Below, piece after piece: positions 37,759 through 45,324 of a DNA stretch of 64,000 bases. The notes below the pieces were generated by a model, which did no database searches, was not told the origin of the DNA, and worked only from the letters and a program-made list of their open reading frames with translations. The translations under genes and the position numbers were made by a program. The DNA is from Tenggerimyces sp963762635 (GTDB lineage: Bacteria; Actinomycetota; Actinomycetes; Propionibacteriales; Actinopolymorphaceae). Where the stretch lies: assembly GCA_963762635.1 (NCBI GenBank), contig CAVXLQ010000012.1, positions 62,001-126,000 of the forward strand, given 5' to 3'. The stretch's first letter is position 1; each line of letters starts with the position of its first letter.

Positions 37759-40402
37759 TCACTGTCGTTGCTGCGGGATTCGGACCGCCCACCAGTACCG
37801 GGCGGTCCGAAGAACGGGAGGGACACCGGCGGGTCGTGCAGCGCGGTGCCCAGGGCGAACAGGACTCCGGCCGTGCCGGTCGCGAAGTCCATCGAGAGAC
37901 GCAGCAGCTGGTCGCCGGGGAAGGCGAGCCCGCCGCCGTAGGGCATCGCGTGCCAGCGCAGGCCACGGATCAGCAGGTCCGCGCTGTCGTCGCCGTCCGG
38001 AAGGAAGCCGCCGCGACGTAGCGCGCCGACCATCGCGAGCATGCTGGCCCGGCCGGTGAACAGACCCGGACTGGACGAAGTAGCCGGCTCGGGCGACAGC
38101 GCTCAGGTCGCGCAGGCCGCGGTGAGGTCGTCGTCCCGCGGTGCCGGCAGGTAGCGGGCGAGGACGATCGCGATGCCGGCCGAGCCCTCGTCGAGGTACG
38201 GCAGCGTCCGCCAGCCCTGGTTGACCTGCAGCGTGCCGTCCTCGCCGCGGATGCAGCGCCGCAGGTCCTGCCGTAGACGCGGTCGTCGCCTGGTCGAGCA
38301 GCGCCGAGTCGCCGGTGTGCTCGTACGCGCGCAGGAACAGCAGCGCGAGGCCGGAGGAGCCGTACATCAGCCCGGCGCGAGGATGGTCGCCGCCGCTGAT
38401 CTCCGGGACGTCGTCGGGCCCGCCGAGCCGGTCGGCGCAGATCGTCGACGATCCGGTCGGCCAGGTCGAGCAGCTTCGACTCGCCGGTCGCGGTCGCCGA
38501 GGTGGAGCAGGTTGAGCCCGATGCCGGCGAGCCCGGAGAACAGGCCCAGCTCGAGCGCGTCCCAGCTCGTGAGCGCAGGCACGTTCGACGATGTCAAGCG
38601 CGTCCTGCCGGTGGCCGAGCAGGTCGAGGACGTACGCGACGCCGTGCAGCCCGTCGTAGAAGCCGGCAGGCCCGTGTCGGCCCGGGGTCGACGGCGTGCT
38701 TGCAGCAGCCAGTCCTCGTACTCGGGGAAGCGTCCGGCACCGGTCGCGGCGAGCGCGTAGAGCACGCCGGCCGCGCCGTGTCGCGAGGTTGATGCCACCG
38801 CCCGGCTCGAACTGGGCGATGTCGCCGGGGAACAGCCGGTCCGTCGCGCTCCGGCGTGGCGCTCGCCACGATCGCCGTACGCAGCGCGTCGCGGATCTCC
38901 GGCCACGGTCGCCGCGCCGGGCATCGGCACGTCGTCGACAGGACGTGCGTTCCTTCTTGTGCCGCCCGAGGATCGTGTCCACCGCGCGCGTCGATGGCCT
39001 GCTCGGGTACCGGGAAGACGTCGCCGACGACACGGCCGAGCTGGGCGGCCTTGGCCCGGTTCATGGGCAGCAGCATGGTCGTCTGCGGAGCGAACAGGTG
39101 CAGGCGCAGGCAGGCGAGTGCGTACCTGTCGACGTCGGCGCCCTGCCGGTCCGCCGGCGGCTGGAAGCCGGGTGGGCCAGCGTGGAACGGGACTCGGTCC
39201 TCGGCGAGCGTCGACACCTCGAAGTCGATCAGCACCATGCGGCCGTCGACCGATGACCAGGATGTTGTCCGGGTGCAGGTCACCGAACACCACGCCGCGC
39301 TCGTGCAACGTGGCGATCGCCCGCTCGACGCGGTCGAGCATGCCCAGCGCCCACTGGGTGTAGCGGCGAGCTCGTCCCGTCGGAGGATCGGGGTGCGTGA
39401 GCGGATAGCGGTTGACAATGAGGCGCTGCAGCGGGCTGCCGTCGATGAACTCCTGGCACCAGGAAGTGGTGGTCGCCGAGCTGTGAAGTAGTCGAGCAGC
39501 TCGGGGACGACGTCCAAGCCGGCAAGGCGTTCGCAGGATGTCGCGCTCGTGCGGCAGCCGGCCACCGCGTCCCGGCCGGTGGCGTCGAGCCCGGCGTGCG
39601 GGCGGGCCTCCTTGAGCACGACCTGCTTGTCGGTGCGCTTGTCCTGGCCGAGGTAGACGCCGCCACCGTTGGAGAAGTGGAGCACGCTCTCGACCTGGTA
39701 CGGGCAGTCCGTCGATGGTAGACCGAGTTGCGCGCGGCCAGGTGGGGTTGGAGGAACGCGGGCAGCGTCACCCAGTCGGCGGCAGAGCGAAGACCGGGCC
39801 GCGCACGTCGGGCACGAGCTCGCCGTCCGCGTTCTCGAGAGCGAGCACGCGGCTCGCCGTGTCGGCCAGGCAGTGCCGCTCCACGAAGCCGCCGTACCGG
39901 ACGAAGAGCGGGCCCTCGCCGTAGCGGAGGTCGCTCAGGATGTACGGTCCCTCGACGCCTTCGAGCAGCACGTCGAGCTCCTTGAGGATGAGTCTCGCAG
40001 CTGGGCGTCGTCGGCCGGATAGATCGTCACGAGCTTGCCGCTCGAGCCACGGAACGCCGCCTTGGAGTTCAGCATGATCATGACCGGCCGGCTGCGCAGG
40101 AACTTGAACGCGATGCCGCGGGGGACGCAGTAGTCCCAGACCGTCTCGAGCGTGCGGTCCGCGTCGGGCAGGCTCGACGAGACGTGGATCTTCCAGCCCT
40201 GCTGGGGAGTTGAGGCCAGCGGGGGAGCGAAGTACAACCACGTCTCGTCGGCGTGATGGACCCAGCCCTCGGGGAACCTACGGCCCACGACGGTGAAATC
40301 CGGCTCGCCGGTCTCACCGGCGTGCGGCGCGTCGTAGAACAGTTGATCGACCAAGCAGTAGAGGTCGTACTGTTCGATGGCTTCGGGATCCACGTCCATC
40401 AT
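37759..40402 (-). pseudogene. class III lanthipeptide synthetase LanKC (RamC/AmfT-like, frameshifted)
   Basis: About 880 codons with the three-domain LanKC layout, interrupted by many frame changes. The lyase domain is intact at the N-terminus (GWKIHVSSSLPDADRTLETVW, GKLVTIYPADD, YILSDLRYGEGPLFVRYGGF). The kinase follows (LHFSNGGGVYLGQDKRTD, VVLKEARPHAGL, catalytic GVVFGDLHPDNILV). The cyclase-like domain (GFYDGLHGVAYVLDLLGH, LPYGGGLAFP-like stretch, SMDFATGTAGVLFALGTALH) lacks Cys/His zinc ligands, as in class III. Start ATG 40402 was chosen to match RamC-type N-termini (PEAIEQYDLYCLVDQLFYD). It ends 16 nt before the precursor start. Confidence 0.85.
37779..37811. promoter_or_regulatory. hairpin just upstream of the class III precursor gene
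   Basis: TTCGGACCGCCC (37779-37790) and GGGCGGTCCGAA (37800-37811) form a perfect 12-bp stem with a 9-nt loop at the very end of the synthetase gene, 37 nt before the precursor ATG. Likely a processing or attenuation element separating synthetase from precursor expression. Confidence 0.6.
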
Positions 40403-40622
40403 CTTGGGCTGGGTCCGGATTCTCAAACAGTGCACGGCGTCACCAATCACACATGAACTCCACACTGCCCTATGTGCATTCTTCATGCCCGTTAAATAAG
40501 GATCACCGACCGAAGTGACGCCAGACGGAGAGCGCGGTGATCATCCGGTACCGGTCTGGCGATGCCAACAGTCGAGTCGCGGGTTTCTCTCAATAAGAAA
40601 TCATCCCGCATGGTGAATTACG

Positions 40623-40651
40623 TAGCCCGAATGGGCTATTCCGCATAGCCC
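40623..40651. promoter_or_regulatory. mutually exclusive hairpins between response regulator and LanKC
   Basis: TAGCCC (40623-40628), GGGCTA (40633-40638) and TAGCCC (40646-40651) allow two competing stems sharing the middle segment. It lies 7 bp beyond the regulator stop. It may be a terminator or an attenuator. The remaining 40403-40622 is a gene-free, AT-richer stretch that should hold the LanKC promoter; no clear -35/-10 pair stands out. Confidence 0.5.
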
Positions 40652-40658
40652 GAGCTGG

Positions 40659-41276
40659 TCAGATCCAGCCCGCGTCTCTGGCGATGCGCACGGCGTCGAT
40701 GCGGTTGCGTGCACCGAGCTTGGTGATGACCGCGGACAGGTAATTGCGCACGGTGCCGGCCGCGAGCGACAGCTGGCAAGCGATCTCCGGCACGGACGAT
40801 CCTTCGGCCGCCGAGGCGAGCACCTCGTGTTCGCGTTCGGTCAATGGCCCGTCAGGATTGAGCAAAGCCGACATGGCGAGCTCGGAGTCGATCACGCACT
40901 CGCCGGAGGCGACGCGGCGGATCGTGTCCGCGAGCTGGTTCGGCGGCGCGTCCTTGACCACGAAGCCGCGAACGTTCGCATCGAGCGCGCGTCGCAGGGT
41001 GCGCGGACTCGTCGTACTGCTGAGCAGCACGGTCCGGCAGTACGGCACTTCTTCTTGGAGCTTCCGTGCGGCGGAGAGCCCATCTACGCCTGGGATTCCG
41101 ATGTCGAACACGATGACGTCCGGCTTGGCCTTGCGTGCCGCCGGAACGATGTACTCGGAGTTGCCGATCTCGGCGACGACGTCGATGTCGTCCTCGCCGG
41201 CGAGCAGCGCGACCAGCGCGCCCCGGATCAAGGCCATGTCCTCCGCGAGCAAGACGCGGATAGCGGTGTCGTTCAC
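40659..41276 (-). CDS. LuxR/NarL-type response regulator (RamR/AmfR-like)
   Basis: A 205-residue regulator: receiver domain with acidic pocket (LLAEDMALIRGALVALL), phospho-acceptor Asp in DVIVFDIGIPGVDG, switch Ser/Thr (VLLSST) and Lys (FVVKDAPP); then a NarL HTH (PLTEREHEVLASAAEGSSVPEIACQLSLAAGTVRNYLS). No sensor kinase is adjacent, as for RamR of Streptomyces, which activates ramCSAB. It lies directly upstream of LanKC in the same direction and is the only intact gene of the locus. GTG 41276 was chosen to start just before the receiver domain. Confidence 0.88.
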   Translation of the reverse strand: MNDTAIRVLLAEDMALIRGALVALLAGEDDIDVVAEIGNSEYIVPAARKAKPDVIVFDIGIPGVDGLSAARKLQEEVPYCRTVLLSSTTSPRTLRRALDANVRGFVVKDAPPNQLADTIRRVASGECVIDSELAMSALLNPDGPLTEREHEVLASAAEGSSVPEIACQLSLAAGTVRNYLSAVITKLGARNRIDAVRIARDAGWI

Positions 41277-41589
41277 GATTGCGGGCCCCTCCCTTGGCGC
41301 CAGATTGCGGGCGTCATGCAACCCACGACCGTGCTGAAAAAAGGTGTCAGTACGACCCTGTGCCGAGCTAGGGATGATGCTCAATGAGCGATGCGAGACG
41401 ACACATTGTGAGCTCCCCCTCGTTCCGCGTGCCCCACCGTGTTAAAGATGACGTTACGCCGTTAGTTACGGGTGTGATGTGGAATTCTTCGGATTCAGGC
41501 CCCGTTATCCCGAAGTTGTCTCTGTCCGGATGCGGCTAAATTGGACGATGAATGCGCGTTTGCGCAGGCCATCGGCGGTTACTCACGAG
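41277..41589. other. gene-free, AT-richer region ahead of the response regulator
   Basis: 313 bp without a supported gene. The stretch 41440-41560 is markedly AT-richer than its surroundings and contains a direct TTACG repeat (CGTTACGCCGTTAGTTACGG). It should hold the response-regulator promoter and the 3' end of the epimerase transcript. No convincing terminator stem was found. Confidence 0.4.
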
Positions 41590-42681
41590 TTACGGGGGAT
41601 CGCTCAGCGTGAGATTCCCCACTCCTAGGCCTGGCGTGTCGGGAAGGATGATGGTCGCCCCTTTGTAATGTATTCCACCCGTTATGGGCGATTTGGTCAA
41701 CCACCACGCGGCATCGAGGTCGCACGTCAACGTCGTTCCCTGTGCCGCCGCGAGGCTCGCCGCGGCCCCCACGCCGATCGGACCTTCCATCATCGAACCA
41801 ATCGTCGTGCCGACCCCGCACTGCTCGGCGAGCTCGAGCATCGTCCGGGCCTGACCGATCCCGCCGGACTTCGCCAACTTGACGTTGACGAGATCCGCCG
41901 CCCGAAGCTGGATGAGCTCGATGAGATCGCGGACGTCGTAGACGGCCTCGTCGGCGAGGATCGCAGTGTCGACCCGATCGGTGACCCACTTCAGCCCTTG
42001 CACGTCGCGGGCGTGGACGGGTTGTTCGACGAGCTCGACGTCCTGGTCCTCCAGGAGCCTGATCGTCCGTACGGCGTCGCGCGGGGCCCAGCCCTGGTTG
42101 GCGTCGAGCCGGATCTTCGTGCTGGCGCCGGCGGCCTGGCGTACGGCGCGCACTCGTTCGATGTCGGTCGCGGCATCGGTGCCGACCTTGACCTTGAGTG
42201 TGTCGAAGCCCTCCTTGACCCGTTGGGCGGCGGCCTCCGCGAGGTCGTCCGGCGTTCCGGCACTGAGCGTGACGTCGGTGTGGACGCGGTGCGCGGTGCC
42301 GCCGAGGAACCTCGGCAGGCTGACTCCGGCGCGCTGGGCGGCCAGGTCGTGCAGGGCCTCGTCGACCGCCGCCTTCGCGCCGTTGTTGCCCTCCACGGCG
42401 GTGCCGACGAGCCGGAGCAGCCGGGTGAGGTCGTCCGGGTCCTGGCCGCGAACGGCGTCGCTGAGCGGGTAAGTGACGCACTCCTCGGCGCCGACGATCG
42501 ACTCGCCGGTGACGCGCCACACCTGCGGCGCCTCACCCCAACCGCGGTGTCCCTCGTCGTCGGTGATCTCGACGACGAGGGAGTCGAGCGTGCTCGTCCG
42601 CCTGAGCGCTGTCACGAACGGCGTGTGCAGCGGCGCGGAGACGCGATGACAGCGAACCTCGATGATCGGCACGAGCCCCAT
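41590..42681 (-). CDS. dipeptide epimerase-like enolase-superfamily enzyme
   Basis: A 363-residue muconate-lactonizing-subgroup enzyme. The capping domain (VSAPLHTPFVTALRRTSTLDSLVVEI) precedes the barrel; the catalytic lysines are in DTLKVKVG and NVKLAKSGG, and metal ligands follow the order KIRLDANQGW (Asp), ELVEQPV (Glu), AILADEAV (Asp). This matches L-Ala-D/L-Glu epimerases, which interconvert dipeptides from peptidoglycan recycling. Placement between two lanthipeptide loci is curious, but a link is unproven. Start ATG 42681 is uncertain; GTG 42672 is equally plausible. Confidence 0.85.
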   Translation of the reverse strand: MGLVPIIEVRCHRVSAPLHTPFVTALRRTSTLDSLVVEITDDEGHRGWGEAPQVWRVTGESIVGAEECVTYPLSDAVRGQDPDDLTRLLRLVGTAVEGNNGAKAAVDEALHDLAAQRAGVSLPRFLGGTAHRVHTDVTLSAGTPDDLAEAAAQRVKEGFDTLKVKVGTDAATDIERVRAVRQAAGASTKIRLDANQGWAPRDAVRTIRLLEDQDVELVEQPVHARDVQGLKWVTDRVDTAILADEAVYDVRDLIELIQLRAADLVNVKLAKSGGIGQARTMLELAEQCGVGTTIGSMMEGPIGVGAAASLAAAQGTTLTCDLDAAWWLTKSPITGGIHYKGATIILPDTPGLGVGNLTLSDPP

Positions 42682-42718
42682 TCTGCCGACGGTGGCGAGC
42701 GCGCGACCTCGCGAACGC

Positions 42719-43207
42719 TCAGGGCCGGTACACCATCTCGCTTCCGAGCAGCCTCTCGGCGATCTCCCAGACCTCCTCGTCAGGTACGTCGCGGACCCGC
42801 AGCTCTGCCAGGGCTTCGGCGTACGCCTCGGTCGAGCAGGAGAACTCCAGGGCGATGCCGTCCGGGTCGCGGAAGTTGAGGTGGTGGCCGAGGGACATGT
42901 CCCGGATCGGGGTGTACGGCACCCCGTGCTCGCGGAGCCTCTCCTCCCAGGCCTCGAGCTCGGCTCGGTCCGCGACGGCGAAGCCGAGATGGTCGAGGCC
43001 GGTGGTGAGCTCGGTAAACTTTCCACCCTTGCCCTCCGGATGCTGGAGTACGGCGATCGTGAACCCGGTTCCCTTGTGCAGCAGGATGAATCCGTATCCG
43101 ACGTCCATCACGGGCAGGAAGTCCAGGACCTCGGTGTAGAACGTGCGGCTGACGGCGGCGTCGCTGACTGTCAGGGCGAAATGATCAACCCCCCGGAACT
43201 GTGGCAT
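42719..43207 (-). CDS. VOC (glyoxalase/dioxygenase superfamily) protein
   Basis: A 162-residue protein with two beta-alpha-beta-beta-beta units. Candidate metal ligands are His in FRGVDHFALTVSD, His in GLDHLGFAV and Glu in RDPDGIALEFSCS. Enzymes of this fold isomerise, epimerise or oxygenate small metabolites; a methylmalonyl-CoA-epimerase-like or resistance role cannot be excluded. ATG 43207 with GGGAGGG 5 nt upstream. It runs in the same direction as the epimerase, 37 nt ahead of it. Confidence 0.85.
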   Translation of the reverse strand: MPQFRGVDHFALTVSDAAVSRTFYTEVLDFLPVMDVGYGFILLHKGTGFTIAVLQHPEGKGGKFTELTTGLDHLGFAVADRAELEAWEERLREHGVPYTPIRDMSLGHHLNFRDPDGIALEFSCSTEAYAEALAELRVRDVPDEEVWEIAERLLGSEMVYRP

Positions 43208-43355
43208 GCGTCCCTCCCGGTGCGATCACTCTCGGTCTCACGGTAGAGCCGATCGCCCCGCCAGGTGGCGAAGTCCGGGTCGGTTGCCTCAGGTAACACG
43301 CCAGGGTTGGGGGAATGCTTGGCGCCCTCTCGGTCGTTGCGAGACCATGACCGCT

Positions 43356-43388
43356 GGTGCGGGGGCAGCCTCCATCTGCCCCCGCACC
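43356..43388 (-). terminator. terminator of the class IV lanthipeptide operon
   Basis: A perfect 13-bp stem (GGTGCGGGGGCAG, 43356-43368, with 43376-43388) and 7-nt loop lie 37 bp beyond the precursor stop. It separates the operon from the VOC gene downstream. Confidence 0.75.
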
Positions 43389-43425
43389 TTCGGCGGTTTT
43401 CGCCGCTGCTCCTACCTGTGTTGGG

Positions 43426-43554
43426 TTACAACACCAGGGTCAGCAAGCACGTGCACAGACACGTGACAGGCCCGCAGCAGTCACCACCGAGCTCGACCGA
43501 GTCGGTCTCGGGCAGCTCCTCCAGCACTGCGACGTCCAGCGTGAGCTCCGCCAT
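43426..43554 (-). CDS. class IV lanthipeptide precursor (42 residues)
   Basis: A short gene, easily missed, with ATG 43554, TAA at 43426 and a GGGAGGTG ribosome-binding site 7-9 nt upstream, only 6 nt beyond the S9 peptidase stop. The leader contains LEELPETDSVELGG, close to the LPETDPV motif of the venezuelin leader. The core after the Gly-Gly is DCCGPVTCLCTCLLTLVL: five Cys and three Thr, no Ser, in a T-C-L-C-T-C arrangement like the TCECVGLLT start of venezuelin. Thr residues would be dehydrated and joined to Cys by the adjacent LanL. Exact cleavage and ring pattern are unknown. Confidence 0.85.
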   Translation of the reverse strand: MAELTLDVAVLEELPETDSVELGGDCCGPVTCLCTCLLTLVL

Positions 43555-43560
43555 TCGCGT

Positions 43561-45324
43561 TCACCTCCCTTCACGCATGGCGCCGGCCGCCGCGGGCACC
43601 CGTGGCGGCGTCAGGAGGTTCGTGGTCGCCATGTCACGGGGTTCCCGTGAGTCGGCGAGGAACGCGCGCAGCACCTCCAGCACCTGGCCGGCAGACGGAC
43701 CGGTGAGCAGGTCGTGCCCCGCGTCCGCCAGTTCCAGGTACCGAACGCCGAAGTGCCGCGGCGTCAGTCGGGCGTACAGCTCGCGCGAGTGCGACGCCGG
43801 AATCACGTCGTCCCGCGCGCCATGGACGATGAGGACGGGGACGCGGATCTGGTCCGCGAAGTGCAGCGCGTCCCGCGGTCCGAGCGCGTCCGTGTACAGC
43901 GACCGCCCACCGAGGCGGTCCAGCAGCGCACGTACGCGTGGCCGCGCGTCCAGGTAGAGCCGCGGTCCGGACAGGAACGGTGCCAGCACCGCGCCGCGTG
44001 ACCACAGCTCGGGATCCGCACCGAGCGTGAGCAGCGCCAGGTACGCGCCGTACGACGTGCCCAGCAGCAACAGCGGACCCCGCCGTGCCGCCAACGTCGA
44101 AGCCACCGCGCGGACATCGGCGAGGTCCGGGCCGCCCCAAGCACCAGCGATCGACCCGGACCCCCGCGATCCGGTCGGGTTCACCGCCACTACTGCGAGC
44201 CCCAACCCGGCCAGCTCGGTCAGCATCTGGTCCGGCTGCAGCTGCCACGCCGCGTCCGGACCGCCGTGCAGCGCGACGCACACCTTCGAAGCCGTTCGCC
44301 AGTCGCCGTACACGACCGCGTCCACCGGGCCCGACGGTCCCTCGAAGCGCTCCAGCTGCGGACCACCGCCCGGCGTCACTGCGGTGCGCAGCCCGTGCAG
44401 CATCCGGAACGGCTGCGCCGAACCCGGCCGCACCTCCGCGATCCCTGGCACGTGCAGCTGCCCGGCGAACGGCACCCGCAGCCCCGCCTCGGTCCACGAC
44501 GCCGTCGCGCCCAGCGTGCCCGTGGGCAGCCGTACATAGCTCAGCTGATCGAGCCCCGGGATGAGGATCGCCAGCCGGGACGTCGACCCGTCGTCCACGC
44601 GGAACGCGATCCGCCGCGACCATGGGTCCGCGGCCAACGGCCACAGCCGCCGCCCGTCCTCCAGCCCGGCGGGCCAGGACGGTTCGCCGCCAGGCCGGCA
44701 CCAGCCGACCCGATGCTGGGCGTCGGCCACGACGCGGATGTCCGGCGTCGCGAACAGCAGCCGCAGCCCGCGGTCCTCCGGCCACAGCGGCGTGACCGAG
44801 CGGGTCCGCAGGTTGACCGCGATCGCGCTGACCTTCTTGTTCTGCGCGCGGTTCAACGCCAGCCAGCGACCCGTTCCGTCCAGCCACGTGCCGCCGCCGA
44901 CCAGCCCCTCGAGCGTGAGAGACGGACGGATGTACGGGTCCTCCGCGCGCACCAGCGACAGCGTCGTGGTCTGGTTCCGGAACGAGGCGACCGCCACCGC
45001 GAGGATCTGCGGGTTCGGATGCTCCAGCAGCCGCAGCCCGTCGGCGGTGATCGTGCCGAGCGAGTGCGCCCGGCCGTCCGCGCCGGCGAGCAGGATCTCG
45101 TGCTCACGTTCGGAGTCCGTCGGCTGGCACAGCAGGATGCGCCCGTCGTCCATCGGGAGGACCTGTGCGCGTGGGCCGTTCGGCCGTGGTTGCTCGACGC
45201 GGCGTGGTGGTACGGGCGGATCCAGGAGCCAGGTTTCCAATTGCCAGGCTCCCGGTCTGTCCGCCGCCAGGCAGGCGGCGTAGCGCCCGGTGGGGGAGAA
45301 ACGGAAGCTCGTCCGGGTCAACAT
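43561..45324 (-). CDS. S9 family peptidase, putative lanthipeptide leader protease
   Basis: A 587-residue serine peptidase: an N-terminal beta-propeller-like region (residues 1-330, with FRFSPTGRYAACLAADRPGAW) and a C-terminal alpha/beta hydrolase with oxyanion HGGPD, nucleophile Ser in LLGTSYGAYLALL, Asp in VHGARDDVIP and His in LADAGHDLL. This is the acylaminoacyl-peptidase/prolyl-oligopeptidase class. Sandwiched between LanL and its precursor, it probably removes the leader; class IV loci often lack a dedicated protease, so this is notable. ATG 45324 overlaps the LanL stop by 7 nt. No signal peptide. Confidence 0.9.
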   Translation of the reverse strand: MLTRTSFRFSPTGRYAACLAADRPGAWQLETWLLDPPVPPRRVEQPRPNGPRAQVLPMDDGRILLCQPTDSEREHEILLAGADGRAHSLGTITADGLRLLEHPNPQILAVAVASFRNQTTTLSLVRAEDPYIRPSLTLEGLVGGGTWLDGTGRWLALNRAQNKKVSAIAVNLRTRSVTPLWPEDRGLRLLFATPDIRVVADAQHRVGWCRPGGEPSWPAGLEDGRRLWPLAADPWSRRIAFRVDDGSTSRLAILIPGLDQLSYVRLPTGTLGATASWTEAGLRVPFAGQLHVPGIAEVRPGSAQPFRMLHGLRTAVTPGGGPQLERFEGPSGPVDAVVYGDWRTASKVCVALHGGPDAAWQLQPDQMLTELAGLGLAVVAVNPTGSRGSGSIAGAWGGPDLADVRAVASTLAARRGPLLLLGTSYGAYLALLTLGADPELWSRGAVLAPFLSGPRLYLDARPRVRALLDRLGGRSLYTDALGPRDALHFADQIRVPVLIVHGARDDVIPASHSRELYARLTPRHFGVRYLELADAGHDLLTGPSAGQVLEVLRAFLADSREPRDMATTNLLTPPRVPAAAGAMREGR

